64,000 nucleotides of DNA from Nematostella vectensis (Eukaryota; Cnidaria; Anthozoa; Actiniaria; Edwardsiidae), in assembly GCF_932526225.1 (NCBI RefSeq), contig NC_064045.1, positions 11,064,022 to 11,128,021 of the forward strand, given 5' to 3'. Each line of letters starts with the position of its first letter. The first letter of the stretch is position 1. Shown one piece after another: positions 22,001-31,726 of the stretch. The position numbers and the translations under genes were made by a program. A model generated the notes under the pieces. That model did not search any database, was not told where the DNA came from, and saw only the letters and a list, made by a program, of their open reading frames with translations.

Positions 22001-24386
22001 GTCCCTCTTTTATGCTCTGTTGTCTAGACTGGTACCAAGACCGGTTCACGGCGATCCAGGGAAAATCAGGTTATTGTTACAGTTACGCGAAAAAATTATT
22101 CAAATTGAAAAAAAAATAGTCAGAACATTGCAAAACTTTGATCTCTAATTGCCAATAGTTTTACCCCCTAATAACTTTGTTCCCAGATAGCCGCCCGCGC
22201 CCCTGGAATCGACATGGCACGCTGGTAATACTAGAGTCCCTTTCTTATTCGTGCGACAGAGCAAAAAAATGGAAAGTTTTCCCAAAATAAGGTCTGGTAA
22301 ACTTCGGTAAGCTTTAATTTTTGCATAGAGGTTCCCTATGTTATTTAAACCAACATATCAAAAAGAGTTTTTTTTCTAATGACAACAACAACAACAACAT
22401 ATTTTATTAGCACCCTCTATTATACAGATATTACTTATTAAATAAGAAAAGGAGAAAAATAAATATAATTTTTATAATTGGGCACCAGCCGCATTAAGAA
22501 ATAGCATAGCTAATCGAGCTTAAGCGGCTAGGTCAAGCGGAAAATTGCATGGGTAAACAACATGATACATCAATATAATATCAATACAAACAGAAACGAA
22601 AAACAGACGACAATAGATGCACGCACAAGAACAAAACATGGATTCGTCTTCGAGATATGAGGCTTAAAGTGCAATTTTCAAATGTTCAAAGTATGAATCA
22701 AAGTATGAATTCTCCATGTTTTTAGGGAGAAGTCGGGCTCTGATCAGAAATTAAGCCAAATTTGCTCCCTAATATCTAAATTTCATATCTTCTAAATTTC
22801 TTTTAAATTTGGAATTAAGATTTTTGTCAGAGGAACTCCTTGTATGCGGAATCTTGAGCTTATATATTGAGAATGGGAAAATTTGATGCCATTTTTTTGT
22901 CTATTCGTGCTCTCTTGTCTAGACTGACACCAAGATTCGGTCTGTTCAGGGCGATACAGGGACAATATTCAAATTGAAGCTTATTCAACTGTTTTGGAAT
23001 TAGTATGTCTTTATTAACATTCTAATAGCATTTGAAAAACAATTAATCAGAACATTGCAACACTTTGGACTCTTATTGCCATAGTTTTACCTCCTAATTA
23101 GCTTTGTTCCCGGATAGCCGCCCCGCGCCCCGGACTTACAAATATGTTTTTTATCTGTTATTTTTAAGTTGTTCTTCTAGTTGTTATTTCTATTTACTTC
23201 CATTTGGTTTCTTTTTTGACATTTTCTTTTTTTCCCAACAGAACTATCAATACAATCCGTGGCTAATTCACCTTGCCGCCAAACTCCTTGCGAACGACGA
23301 GCAAGCTACTTCACTTATAGCTCACAACCCATTTGGCAACGGCACAACACCAATGTAAGACACGATGCACCACAGGGGGAGGGGTGGGTAGAAGGTGTCA
23401 GTAGGGGACGTTCAAATAAGGAAGGACACCAAAATTTGTTTTAAATCAATATAACACTATATATACTAATCAGGTATTTGTAATAAGAGCCCCCTTTATA
23501 TGCGTTATAGGTCACCCGACTTATCATCTGGACAAAAAAGCACTTAGCACTAGTGTAATTATGTTCATTGACTGTCATCAGTTACAGACTGCCCGGAGAT
23601 AGCCCGAGATCGGAGGTGCAGGCTCGCGATGCCCGAAGATATCCCTAGCACAGAGTTACATGCTCGCGATGCCCGAAGATATCCCGACATAGAGTTACGT
23701 GCTCGCGATGCACTTCGTGCATCTTTCGACAGGCAATGGACAACTTTTCTGGTGCTAATTGTTTTTCAGATAATCTAAATCGCGCATTAGCAAGGGCAGG
23801 AGGAACAGACTTTGTTAGGCTAAATTTTAACTAACGAGATTCCCTGAAATACGCCTTGCTTCGCGACTCGTTTATTATGTGATGCTACTAGCCCGTGGCG
23901 CGCGAACAGTCCCCGACGCTCTGTCCGAAACCTGCGACAAACTCTGTCCCTCTTGCCCTTGAATTAATAAGAAAAAAATTTTGCTGCTTTGTTTTTTTTT
24001 ATATCCGCTTGGTTTAAAGGGGGGGGGGGGGGGGTATATTTATGCCTTCCAGCTTACAGAGTTAACCGTTTTTCTGCCGTGGACCTGCAACATGAGCTGT
24101 TGGAGACACCATTTGCTAAGCGACCTTTCTTAGTATTCACTCGGCATTTTCTATTGGTACAATGACATGCCTTTCCTGCCCCAACAGGTTTATCCGCGGA
24201 GAACATTATCGTTATACCTTTGCCGAGATGGGAAGCGCCGCCGCTGAACGTGGTCAGTGGTGGCAGCGAACGCGCATTGGGTCTTATTTCCCGCCGGTCA
24301 CATTACGCGGGCTCAGAGCTTTCCTCAAAGCACAGGATTGGGAGCTGCCTAAATTAAAAACAAACCGCAACGAGGCTAAACAGTGA
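16078..24386 (+). CDS. LMF1: lipase maturation factor 1
   Basis: Eleven exons: 16,078-16,252; 16,545-16,854; 17,891-17,901; 18,194-18,342; 18,733-18,798; 19,601-19,768; 20,367-20,544; 21,057-21,210; 21,774-21,963; 23,242-23,354; 24,188-24,386 (1,713 nt, 570 aa; human LMF1 is 567 aa). All junctions are GT-AG and in phase. LMF1 is a multi-pass ER membrane protein needed to fold dimeric lipases such as lipoprotein lipase. Strong family blocks are 'GLIKIRGDQCWRDLTCMNYHYE', 'GNLSFLNWLT', 'VNTYGAFG', 'CLISPYHYRLDWLMWFAAFQ' and 'FIRGEHYRYTF'. Exon 3 is an 11-nt micro-exon giving 'YSFG' across junctions. The start gives 'MATPDGLRH'; an in-frame ATG at 15,985 would add 31 residues. Confidence 0.93.
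16917..17157 (+). repeat. 22-bp tandem array (11 units) derived from a MITE terminus
   Basis: Eleven copies of 'caggcccatacccaggggggtg', one of them a base shorter, lie in LMF1 intron 2. The unit equals the terminal sequence of the R3 element that starts directly after it; the last unit reads 'caggcccgtaccc' like other R3 ends. Because 22 is not a multiple of three, all frames on both strands stay open; these are not genes. Confidence 0.9.
17136..17455 (+). repeat. R3 repeat, copy a
   Basis: It runs from 'caggcccgtacccaggg' to 'cctaggtacggccgtg' with the R3 core 'gacaaaactataaagcataa', 'tctgacaataaacatccc' and 'gcaaaggcataaaaaatccc', plus a poly-C tract. The same core is at 27,470-27,757 (+), 29,831-30,110 (-), 46,014-46,337 (-) and 47,590-47,715 (-). 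Confidence 0.8.
17646..17777. repeat. short repeat with CAGGGGCGGA-type end
   Basis: It starts 'caggggcggatctaact' and ends 'cctaagttccgctg', with G-rich internal tracts. It is probably a member of the same family as 40,317-40,574, which has ends 'caggggcgg' and 'ggatccgcccctg'. Confidence 0.5.
19120..19555. repeat. ATC/ATT-rich microsatellite region in LMF1 intron 5
   Basis: About 430 bp of interrupted trinucleotide runs ('atcatcatcatt', 'accactatcatt', 'ataatcataaccatt'). The 78-codon frame across its left part is low-complexity and not a gene. Confidence 0.75.
20578..20733. repeat. R2-family repeat in LMF1 intron 7
   Basis: It contains 'ccaggcacgtacataggggg', 'gcggccgaagtgggtcattt' (reverse complement of the R2 core), 'gcgcacccccctt' and 'ggggacatgcctg'. 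It is related to 689-839 and 33,525-33,640. Confidence 0.5.
21335..21691. repeat. MITE-like element in LMF1 intron 8
   Basis: The left end 'tactgtgatgattcgaacaa' and the right end 'ttattcgaatcattacggta' are inverted over about 23 bp. The interior is G-rich ('gggcgcttatt', 'ggggcttattagggaggggg'). The minus-strand 83-codon frame inside has no domain. Confidence 0.6.
21966..23125. repeat. direct duplication in LMF1 intron 9
   Basis: The segment 21,966-22,210 ('ttgtctagactggtaccaag', 'agtcagaacattgcaaaact', 'ttgttcccagatagccgccc') recurs at about 22,905-23,125 ('cttgtctagactgacaccaa', 'atcagaacattgcaacactt', 'ttgttcccggatagccgccc'). 'ggaatcgacatgg' occurs at both 21,966 and 22,206. Between them lie a (CAA)n tract at 22,379-22,398 and the 9,955-type repeat at 22,810-22,902. 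This is noncoding. Confidence 0.7.
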
Positions 24387-24465
24387 ATGTAGTGTACAGA
24401 TCAGATTGAAATAGTATGTAAATGTGGTGCATTCGCATTGCGCAAGTAAGGGCAGTACTTACAGC

Positions 24466-24652
24466 CAAATTCGTTGTTGCGCGACCTCGGCGAATCCAAA
24501 ATCCTTGTCTCGTTTGGGAATAGCGCGTAGTCAGACACAAGCTTTGGTGGCGGTTTGTCTGGTTTCGATTGTTTGATTTGATTGACTACGCGCTATCCTC
24601 AAAGAAAGAAAGGAATTTTCGATTCTGGGAGGTCGCGCAACAACGAATTTTG
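24466..24652. repeat. fold-back MITE downstream of LMF1
   Basis: The left arm 'caaattcgttgttgcgcgac' and right arm 'gtcgcgcaacaacgaatttt' are complementary. The inner arms 'aatagcgcgtagtca' and 'tgactacgcgctat' are also complementary. About 190 bp, just 80 bp past the LMF1 stop, so it may fall in the 3' UTR and form a hairpin in the mRNA. A polyadenylation signal AATAAA is at 24,761. Confidence 0.75.
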
Positions 24653-25177
24653 CTTTAAACTGTATACTAGTGTTCGAAACGAAAATCACCGGAACTGAAG
24701 TATTTTAATACTTTAAAAGGGCGTAGCTTAAAAAAAAGTCCGGCTGCCTTTTTTTTAGTCAATAAAACACGCATGTGCACTAGAGCCCTCAAGAGCCAAC
24801 ATTTTCAAATAAGCCTTCGCCTAAGATAAAAATTTTATGTAACACTTAGTGCTTCTAGTCATTAGTAGTTCTTAAAACGGAGAAACAAACATAGAGATAG
24901 ATTTAGACTTTTAATAAAGGTAACACTTATATACAAATCACCCTCAGTATAGTGATAAAGCTGCCTTATACCGCGACCTTTTTTACCCTTGAGTCTAGAG
25001 GCTAAAAGTCAACCCTTACCAACTCCCTGTAAGTTTTTAAACTAAAACTTTAAAAAAAAGGAGAAATGGAAAAAGCGAGCCTCTTGTTGCCAGCGTAAAC
25101 TTGTTTTTGTTGTTGTTAGATAATCTTAAGCGCAGGTTATAATAAACAACCCAGTATCGTATAAGTTGGGAGTTACT

Positions 25178-25465
25178 GTGATGGCATTAGCTTTGTGCAG
25201 CATCAATGACTGATACATCGATTCGTCTGTTTCCCTAGTGTGACAGATCAATAGGTGTTTCACCCTCGCCACCCCTTGCACTGCAGTAAAATGTCCCATC
25301 AATTTGATGTCACTATGATGGTAATTGCCTTCCAAAGGTGGTAAACGTCAGTGTTCCCTAATCGCAGTGCGACAGATCAATGTGAGTGTTTCACCCTGAC
25401 CATCCCTTGCACTAACAAAAGCCCCATTAAAAATTTTACCATCAGTTTGATGTCACTGTGATGGT
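25178..25465 (-). pseudogene. decayed tandem copies of the ankyrin-gene last coding segment
   Basis: Two diverged copies (about 25,178-25,322 and 25,334-25,465) resemble the final about 115 bp of the ankyrin coding region (25,460-25,575). Shared blocks include 'ctttgtgctgcaccaataac', 'ggtaaacgtccgttttcc', 'ctaatcgcagagcaaca' and 'ccatccctagcattc'. The copies have lost an open frame relative to the ankyrin reading, and they lie beyond the stop codon, in the 3' UTR or downstream DNA. Confidence 0.75.
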
Positions 25466-28400
25466 ACTGCTTTGTGCTGCACCAATAACTGGTAAACGTC
25501 CGTTTTCCCTAATCGCAGAGCAACATTAGCTGGAGTTTCATCCTGGCCATCCCTAGCATTCACATCAGCCCCATGCCGCAACAAACTCTTGACAGTATCT
25601 AACCCAGAACTCCACTCAACAGCCTTGTGCAAGGCCGTCGACCTCCAGTTATCAGTGTCATTTACGATGGCACCATGCTCTATCAGACATTCAATCATCT
25701 CCTGCTTACCAGCCAATGCAGCTAGGATAAGAGGTGTCACCCCTCCTAGCATCGCCTTCAAGTTAACATCACAGCCCTGTTGGATCAGCCTCTCTGCAAC
25801 AATCACATGCCCACTGCGTGCAACATCATGAAGCGGATTCTCACCCAAGCTGTTCTTGGCATGCTCCCCATTGAAACCCTGATCAATGAGAAAGTCTACC
25901 ACATCGGTTATACCGTTAGCCGCGGCATGGAATATAGGAGTTGAGCCTGTGTAATAATCACGCAATTCCGGATCACTGCGATACTGCACAAGGAGTTGAG
26001 CTATTTCTCTGTCACCAGCAAAATGCAAAGGCGTTCTCCCCCTTTTGTCCCTCAGGTGGCACTCACTACCTTGTTCAAGTAAAAGCTGAACCATTTGTTT
26101 ATTCCCTGGCATTCCCGATGCTGGAAACAACGGAGTCTGGTGCTCTGCTTTGTCTACTGCATTTAGACTACTCCCATTTTGGATCAGCAACCGTGCGACC
26201 CCAAGATGACCTTGCTTGGCCACGAAATGCAGCGCTGTACACCCAGCTAAGTTTGGCTGATTCACAAAGCTACTCTTTTGAAGTAGATACTCAACGACAT
26301 CTATATGTCCCTTTTCAGCTGCTAGAATAAGAGCTGTGTCTTGGTTTACCGTGGTGGAGTCGATTTTTGCTCCCCAATCCAAAAGTAGCTTCACCGCCTC
26401 AAGATTTCCATTCTTTGCCGCAACGTGTAGAGGTGTTCGACCCCAGGTCGTCTCTTGGTCAACAGCTGCACCTGAAGATCAATTGACTGCTTAATAGAGG
26501 AAACTTACGTCGACCTCCTCTCTTACAATGTGTCATGACGGGCGAATATTTAACGAAATATTGCCAAAAAAATATGAAGCGCGCCCCGAAAAAAAAAGTG
26601 TTATGAAGCCCGCTTAAACACAAAATATTCATCTAAACATTATTGGCACCACAACCCTAACTGACAATTTTGATTGGCTGTTTTGTTCAAAAGAAAATGG
26701 AAATCAAAGTCGTAAGACGTTTTGACATCTCAATACCCAATCTTCGTTGCATGACACTCCATAACTTCGCAAAAAGAAAGAATCTAGAAATACGCAGACA
26801 CATCCATCTCAAAGTTATCGATAAATGCGTGTGTCAAACATGGACAATTAAAGAATGTCAATCACCCACGCCTTGTTATGATTCATCATTGAAAATACAA
26901 CGGTTAATTCGCGTGGGAAATTCGAAATTAAAATCTAAGAATTAAGTCTGATATGTTATTGGCGATATTTGATTGAAAATATCTTGGTTACCCGCTTGAA
27001 TTAGCCGATGGAAATGGATTCTTTGAGTCACTCGGCATTGAGCGGGAGCATAAAATGGCGGCGTGGTTGGCCTTCTTTAACTATGAATTTTGTTGGTGCT
27101 GGGTCCTCTGTCAATACCCCGTTTAGCACCGGCAAATCACGAGCTACCCAGTGTCAAGGAAAATAAGCTGTTTTTTTAAAATAAGAATTACCTTAGACGA
27201 AAGAAATTTAACCTATGTACTTTTCTCTGAACAAAATACATCATCAGATTGGTAATGATGGAAGTCGATTTGCATTACAAGATTCAACATATTCGACTGC
27301 CTCTGTGTCTGCTCGTTGTAAGCTGAAACTTTGCCTGGTATTTTTGGGAGGGGGAGGGTACAATTCCCCAGGGTCTAGTACTTTTGTGGGTTTAAAGGGG
27401 TTGTGATGGAGGGAGGGTGCAGGGGGCGCATTCGAACCCACCACAACAGCGGAGAGCACTTACGGTTCGCAATAAACATGCTATTTGTAGACAAAACTAT
27501 AAAGCATAAGCGAATTAGATGAAAAAGGTGTTCTAGATCAATCTGGTTTGCATAGATCTAAAACTGTCTTGTAGCCAACTTCGATAATCAGATAATAAAC
27601 GTGGCATAAAAATGGCATAGAAAAACTTTTTTTTTGGGGGGGGGGAGGTGGTAAGATTTTAATGAAAAAACTCATTCCCCACCCCCACCCCTGAAAAATT
27701 AAACTTTTTCGGATTTTGCACCCCCCCCTCAAAAGAAAAATCCTGGGTACGGGCCTGTAGCTGGGTACTTCCCTGGGAGTGTGATGAACTCCTCCCCATG
27801 CTACATTTTTACATGTTAGTGGGGTTTTGATGTCTTTGGAAAACTAGGTAACCAACATTCTTGAATATTATCATAATGTTTTGGACATTGGGGGGGGGGG
27901 GGGGGGGGAGGAGGGGAGGTTGTCATTACAAAATGATAAAAATTTGTGAGTTTCCAAACACATCTTTAGAATGGACTCCCCATCTCTTCCAGGGTTGTAC
28001 TTGAGGAATTTTGCATTGTGAAATAAAGTTCATGGCATTGTATTGTGTTAATTGTGTTGTGTTGTGTTGTGTTGACCACAGCAGATGTGTACCCAGGATT
28101 TGTGTGTGTGTGTGTGGTGCCCTTTTATAGGTTTCATATGAAAATATGGATGATATTTGATGACCCTTCAATAAAAAATGACCTACTTTTTGTTCCCCCT
28201 CCCCCCAAGTTATGCGTATGCCTGGTCTTCAAGAATGCTTACCTTTTAACAGTAGACATCTGGCATTCTCTGTATTCCCAGTTGATGCAGCAAAGTGAAG
28301 GGCTGTATTACCATGGCGCTCATGAGCATGAATGTTGCACCCCGCCTGTATTAGGTACTCCAAAACTTGCCGAGTGTTAGATGCTGCAGCTAGCATGCAA

Positions 28401-29094
28401 AAAGTGGTCCCTGCATCATCTTTATCAGTCGATGGTTGGTTAATATCAATCCCAAGTGAGAGAAACTTTTTGATTTGTCTGAGGTCACCATGCCTGGCCA
28501 CCAGCTTTTTTAAGTCATTACTAACTTTATTGTGATGTTCCAAAATTTGTTCTAAGAAAGTTAGATTTTTACATGCCCCCTGCTTCTGTTTTGTTTCCTT
28601 TTCAAAGGAGTTCTGTAGTATTGCAGCAGTTGGTTGCCCATGCAGCTTGGATTGAGTATCTTGTACTGGAGCTGAAAGTGCGATGTGGATATCAAGCCTG
28701 TTAGGGCTGCAAGCGAGGATTGACATGATTATGTCATGGTTGCCATGGATACATGCAATCTGTAACGGACTATAGCCAGTGTGTATATCAGGAAAGGTGA
28801 CTTTATCAAAGGTGATAGACCTCAAGTTTATCTAGGAAAATACAAAACAATATCACTCTTTTTTGACATTATTAGATAAAACATACAGTGCAATGTATCT
28901 AGCAAGGCCAAATTGATAGTTTTGTGAAGTAAGGGAAGGGTCATTATTTAATGGGAAGGGGGAGGGTTGCTTTGTTTGGGGGAAGGGTTGCTATTTTTTG
29001 AGCGTTGATTTGGGGGAGGGACTCAATATTTGGTTTAGGAGAGGGCATAGTTATTCAGATGAATTTCCGAGCTTCCTAAAAGCCTGGAATTTCA

Positions 29095-29127
<33 letters not shown>

Positions 29128-31220
29128 GAGAACCCAGACCCCCTACCAAATAGATAAATGAATGTGATGCACATTCTGCTTGCACTTTCATGACTCTCGT
29201 TTGGCTGGCATTGGAAATCATTATCCCCTTAAATATGGCTTCTACTTTTTTCTTTTGTAGTTTTGTTTTTATTAACTTCCATCAATGAATTTTTATATTT
29301 GAAATTGGCAAAATTTTCACGGGGAGCATGCTCCCAGACACCATATACTATTTTATCTACACCCCTGAGAAATGGGATCAAAATCAACTTTTCTCCTGGC
29401 TTGTAGTGTTTAAGGCCAGCTCCGCCTCCCCTTTATGGCATGTCTAAGTCAGTGCCCCCCTTACACAACAATTTTAGTTTTTTTTGCTCCGGTGGATGGC
29501 CTTAATCTTTGGTCGCTTTTTTTGGGGAGGGTCACCATTTTTGTGCTTTAGATTGGGGGAGGGTCGCAATTTTTGAACCAGAAAAAAATTAAACTAAGCA
29601 GCCCCTTCCTCAGGATGAATAATGACCTGATTAAAAGCAATGAGAATGCAAGATCTGTGTACATTCTGATTGACATTAGCTTTGACCAGCGATACAAAGA
29701 GATGCTTCAGTGCATATCATAGCATGACAGAATGCTCCTAGTTAAAAAGTTTCTGTCAGACAGAATTGTGAGTATAGCAGGGTTCTTTGACTATTTGTAA
29801 AAATAAACTTGACTGCTCTTATTGCCTCTACAGGCCGGTACCCAGGATTTGTCTTGGGGGGATGTGAAATCTGGAAAAGTGGACCTAATTTTTCTGGGGG
29901 GGAGGAGGGGGAGGGGGGAGGAGGGAATTTTCTGATAAAAATCTGACCAAGATTTTTTTATGCCTTTGCAGTATCTCCAAGGGACGTTTATTGTCAGATT
30001 TGGCTTCAAAATGTTTGACTGATAGATTGACCAGATTGATCTAGCTCATGCTTTATAGTTTTGTCTACGAATAGCACGTCTATTGAGAACCGGGGGGGGG
30101 GGGGGTGCCTCCGCTCTAAAAACTGTTTCATATCAATCATGTGAGAGCCAGACAAAGTGGAACTCTTATCAACTATCATGTCTCTTTGATAAAGGCTTAA
30201 GTATACCTTTGTTTTGCAACCGATGGGAAAAATACAAAATTATTTATCTCATTTCTGGCAAATGGTAAATAACAGAATACAAATAAATAATTTAAGTACT
30301 TACAAGTATAAAAAAGAGATGAAGAGGTTTTAACAATCATAAAACCATAAAAAATCCCAATAATACAATAAAGCTATAGAATTTTAATTACGATCTAGAT
30401 TTTACTTATTAACTGAAATCTTACCTTAACACAGACACATTGAAAAGAAAATCAAACACAATTGGTATTTCTTAGCATTCGAAACGTTGATTGCATTCAA
30501 AGATGCTGAGTCGCTTCGGTAAAAACTACTTGTTACCAAAAAAAGAAAAAAACAACCGAGAAATTTTCCCTCAAAAATTAGAATGAATTGATTTATGGTA
30601 GGTAATGGTATAGTTTGAGTATTAAACCTTTACTTATTGTACCTTTGTTTTGCAACCAATGGGAACAATACAAAAACAATTATTTCTCTTATTTCTGACA
30701 AATGGTAAATAACAGAAAAAAAATAAATAATTTATAAGTACTTACAAGTATGAAAAAGAGATAAAGAAGTTTTCACAATCATAAAACCATAAAAAAAAAC
30801 AATAAAAGAATAAAGCTATAGAATTTTAAACCTATGGATTACGATCTAGATTTTACTAATTAACTGAAATCTTACTTCAACGTAGACACATTTATGAGAA
30901 AATCAATTGCAATCGATATTTTTTAGCGTTCGAAATGTTCGATTGCATTCAAAGATGCTGAGTCGCTTCGGTATAAACTACTCACTACCTTAAAAAAGAA
31001 AAAAACACGAGAGAAATTTTCTCCCAAAAATTAGAATGAATTGATTTATGGTAAGTCATGGTATAGTTTTAGTATGAATACAACCACCCAGCTTTTGATA
31101 GAAGAGAATTCCATGAATTTTCAAGGCAAGTTTTTGAAACGCGGATGTGATCAAGTAATCTTACCAGAAACTAGATTATTAACATTTTTAGAATCATACC
31201 TCATCTTTCACAGGCGCCAT
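25453..31220 (-). CDS. ankyrin-repeat protein
   Basis: Three exons on the minus strand: 31,220-31,200 (start, 'MAPVKDE'), 28,831-28,243 and 26,471-25,453 (1,629 nt, 542 aa). Junctions are GT-AG and in phase. Exon 2 has one or two N-terminal repeats ('TGYSPLQIACIHGNHDIIMSIL'), a linker and further repeats ('TTFCMLAAASNTRQVLEYL', 'GNTALHFAASTGNTENARCLL'). Exon 3 has about eight more with 'GRTPLHVAAKNGNLEAVKLLLDWG'-type units. No kinase, SOCS box, death or membrane domain is visible, so only protein-protein binding can be proposed. The tiny first exon rests on phase and the donor and is the weakest part. The gene is divergent from the C7orf50 homologue with 506 bp between starts. Confidence 0.85.
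26520..28230. other. ankyrin-gene intron with repeats and poly-G tracts
   Basis: The intron holds an R3 copy (27,470-27,757), a run of about 19 G at 27,890-27,908, a (TG)n/(GTGTT)n stretch near 28,040-28,115 and an R2-like piece at 28,080-28,228 ('ttcaataaaaaatgacctac'). The 91-codon plus-strand frame at 26,670 has no recognised domain. Confidence 0.5.
27470..27757 (+). repeat. R3 repeat, copy b
   Basis: Core 'tagacaaaactataaagcat', then 'ataataaacgtggcataaaa', a poly-G run, a poly-C run and the terminus 'tcctgggtacgggcctg'. Same orientation as 17,136-17,455. Confidence 0.75.
28925..29632 (+). repeat. dispersed repeat R1, copy B (uninterrupted)
   Basis: Full-length counterpart of the copy split by the LINE at 1,501-4,011: 'gggaagggtcattattta' at the left, 'cccagacaccatatactatt' at the point where copy A is interrupted, then 'ctacacccctgagaaatgg', 'ggcatgtctaagtcagtg' and GGGGGAGGGTC blocks. 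It carries a run of about 20 G at 29,106-29,125. It lies in intron 1 of the ankyrin gene. Confidence 0.8.
29831..30110 (-). repeat. R3 repeat, copy c
   Basis: Reverse orientation: begins 'caggccggtacccaggattt', then the complement of the R3 core ('tgcctttgcagtatctcc', 'tgctttatagttttgtctac') and ends 'ctattgagaaccgggggg'. Confidence 0.75.
30199..31078. repeat. about 435-bp tandem duplication in ankyrin-gene intron 1
   Basis: 30,199-30,625 and 30,637-31,078 are diverged direct copies. Shared blocks include 'cctttgttttgcaaccratg', 'aagctatagaattttaa', 'cgatctagattttact' and 'agatgctgagtcgcttcggt', ending 'agaatgaattgatttatggt'. No exon is recognised in either copy. The right copy ends about 120 bp from the proposed first exon (31,200-31,220), so the duplication may include promoter-proximal sequence. 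Confidence 0.82.
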
Positions 31221-31726
31221 GTCCACAGATGGTGCAAAATCAGAATATATGATATTATTATTCTATGTGAGTTATAAAATTCGTCCACCTTCGTTCACCT
31301 TTTCTTCTTTGTCATTTTCTTCTTCATCCGGGTATCATTGTCTAAATATCTGGCTCCCTGTGTTGAACTATCTCGCGCAGAAACTGAGCCCTGAATCTTG
31401 ATTTTTTATTATTTTTTTTCTGAGAAATGTGTAAATCTTTTTTCAAACATTTTCGATAGAAAGAATCCAATATTTTGTGGAATTATTTAAAACAAACAGA
31501 ATAAAAAGGGAAGTGTTTTCTTTCTTTTCTAATATCGAAATCGTCGAAACGGGGTACCTGTGTGTTTCTTTAGAGTAAGACTCGGGAACAAGGTTCTCAG
31601 GAAAATCTAAATAAAATTTTTGATTCTTTTGAAGCGAATTTTGCCTTCATCTTCTGAAATTTTTGAAGCAGTTTCGTCTGTTCCCACGAGTCTTGTAGGT
31701 GTTTTTGTTATTATTTAGTGTAACAA
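31221..31726. promoter_or_regulatory. divergent promoter interval, ankyrin gene / C7orf50 homologue
   Basis: 506 bp separate the proposed ankyrin start (31,220, -) from the C7orf50-homologue start (31,727, +). No TATA box is evident. The interval should hold both 5' UTRs and a shared promoter; this is inferred from geometry only, and depends on the tiny ankyrin first exon being right. Confidence 0.5.
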
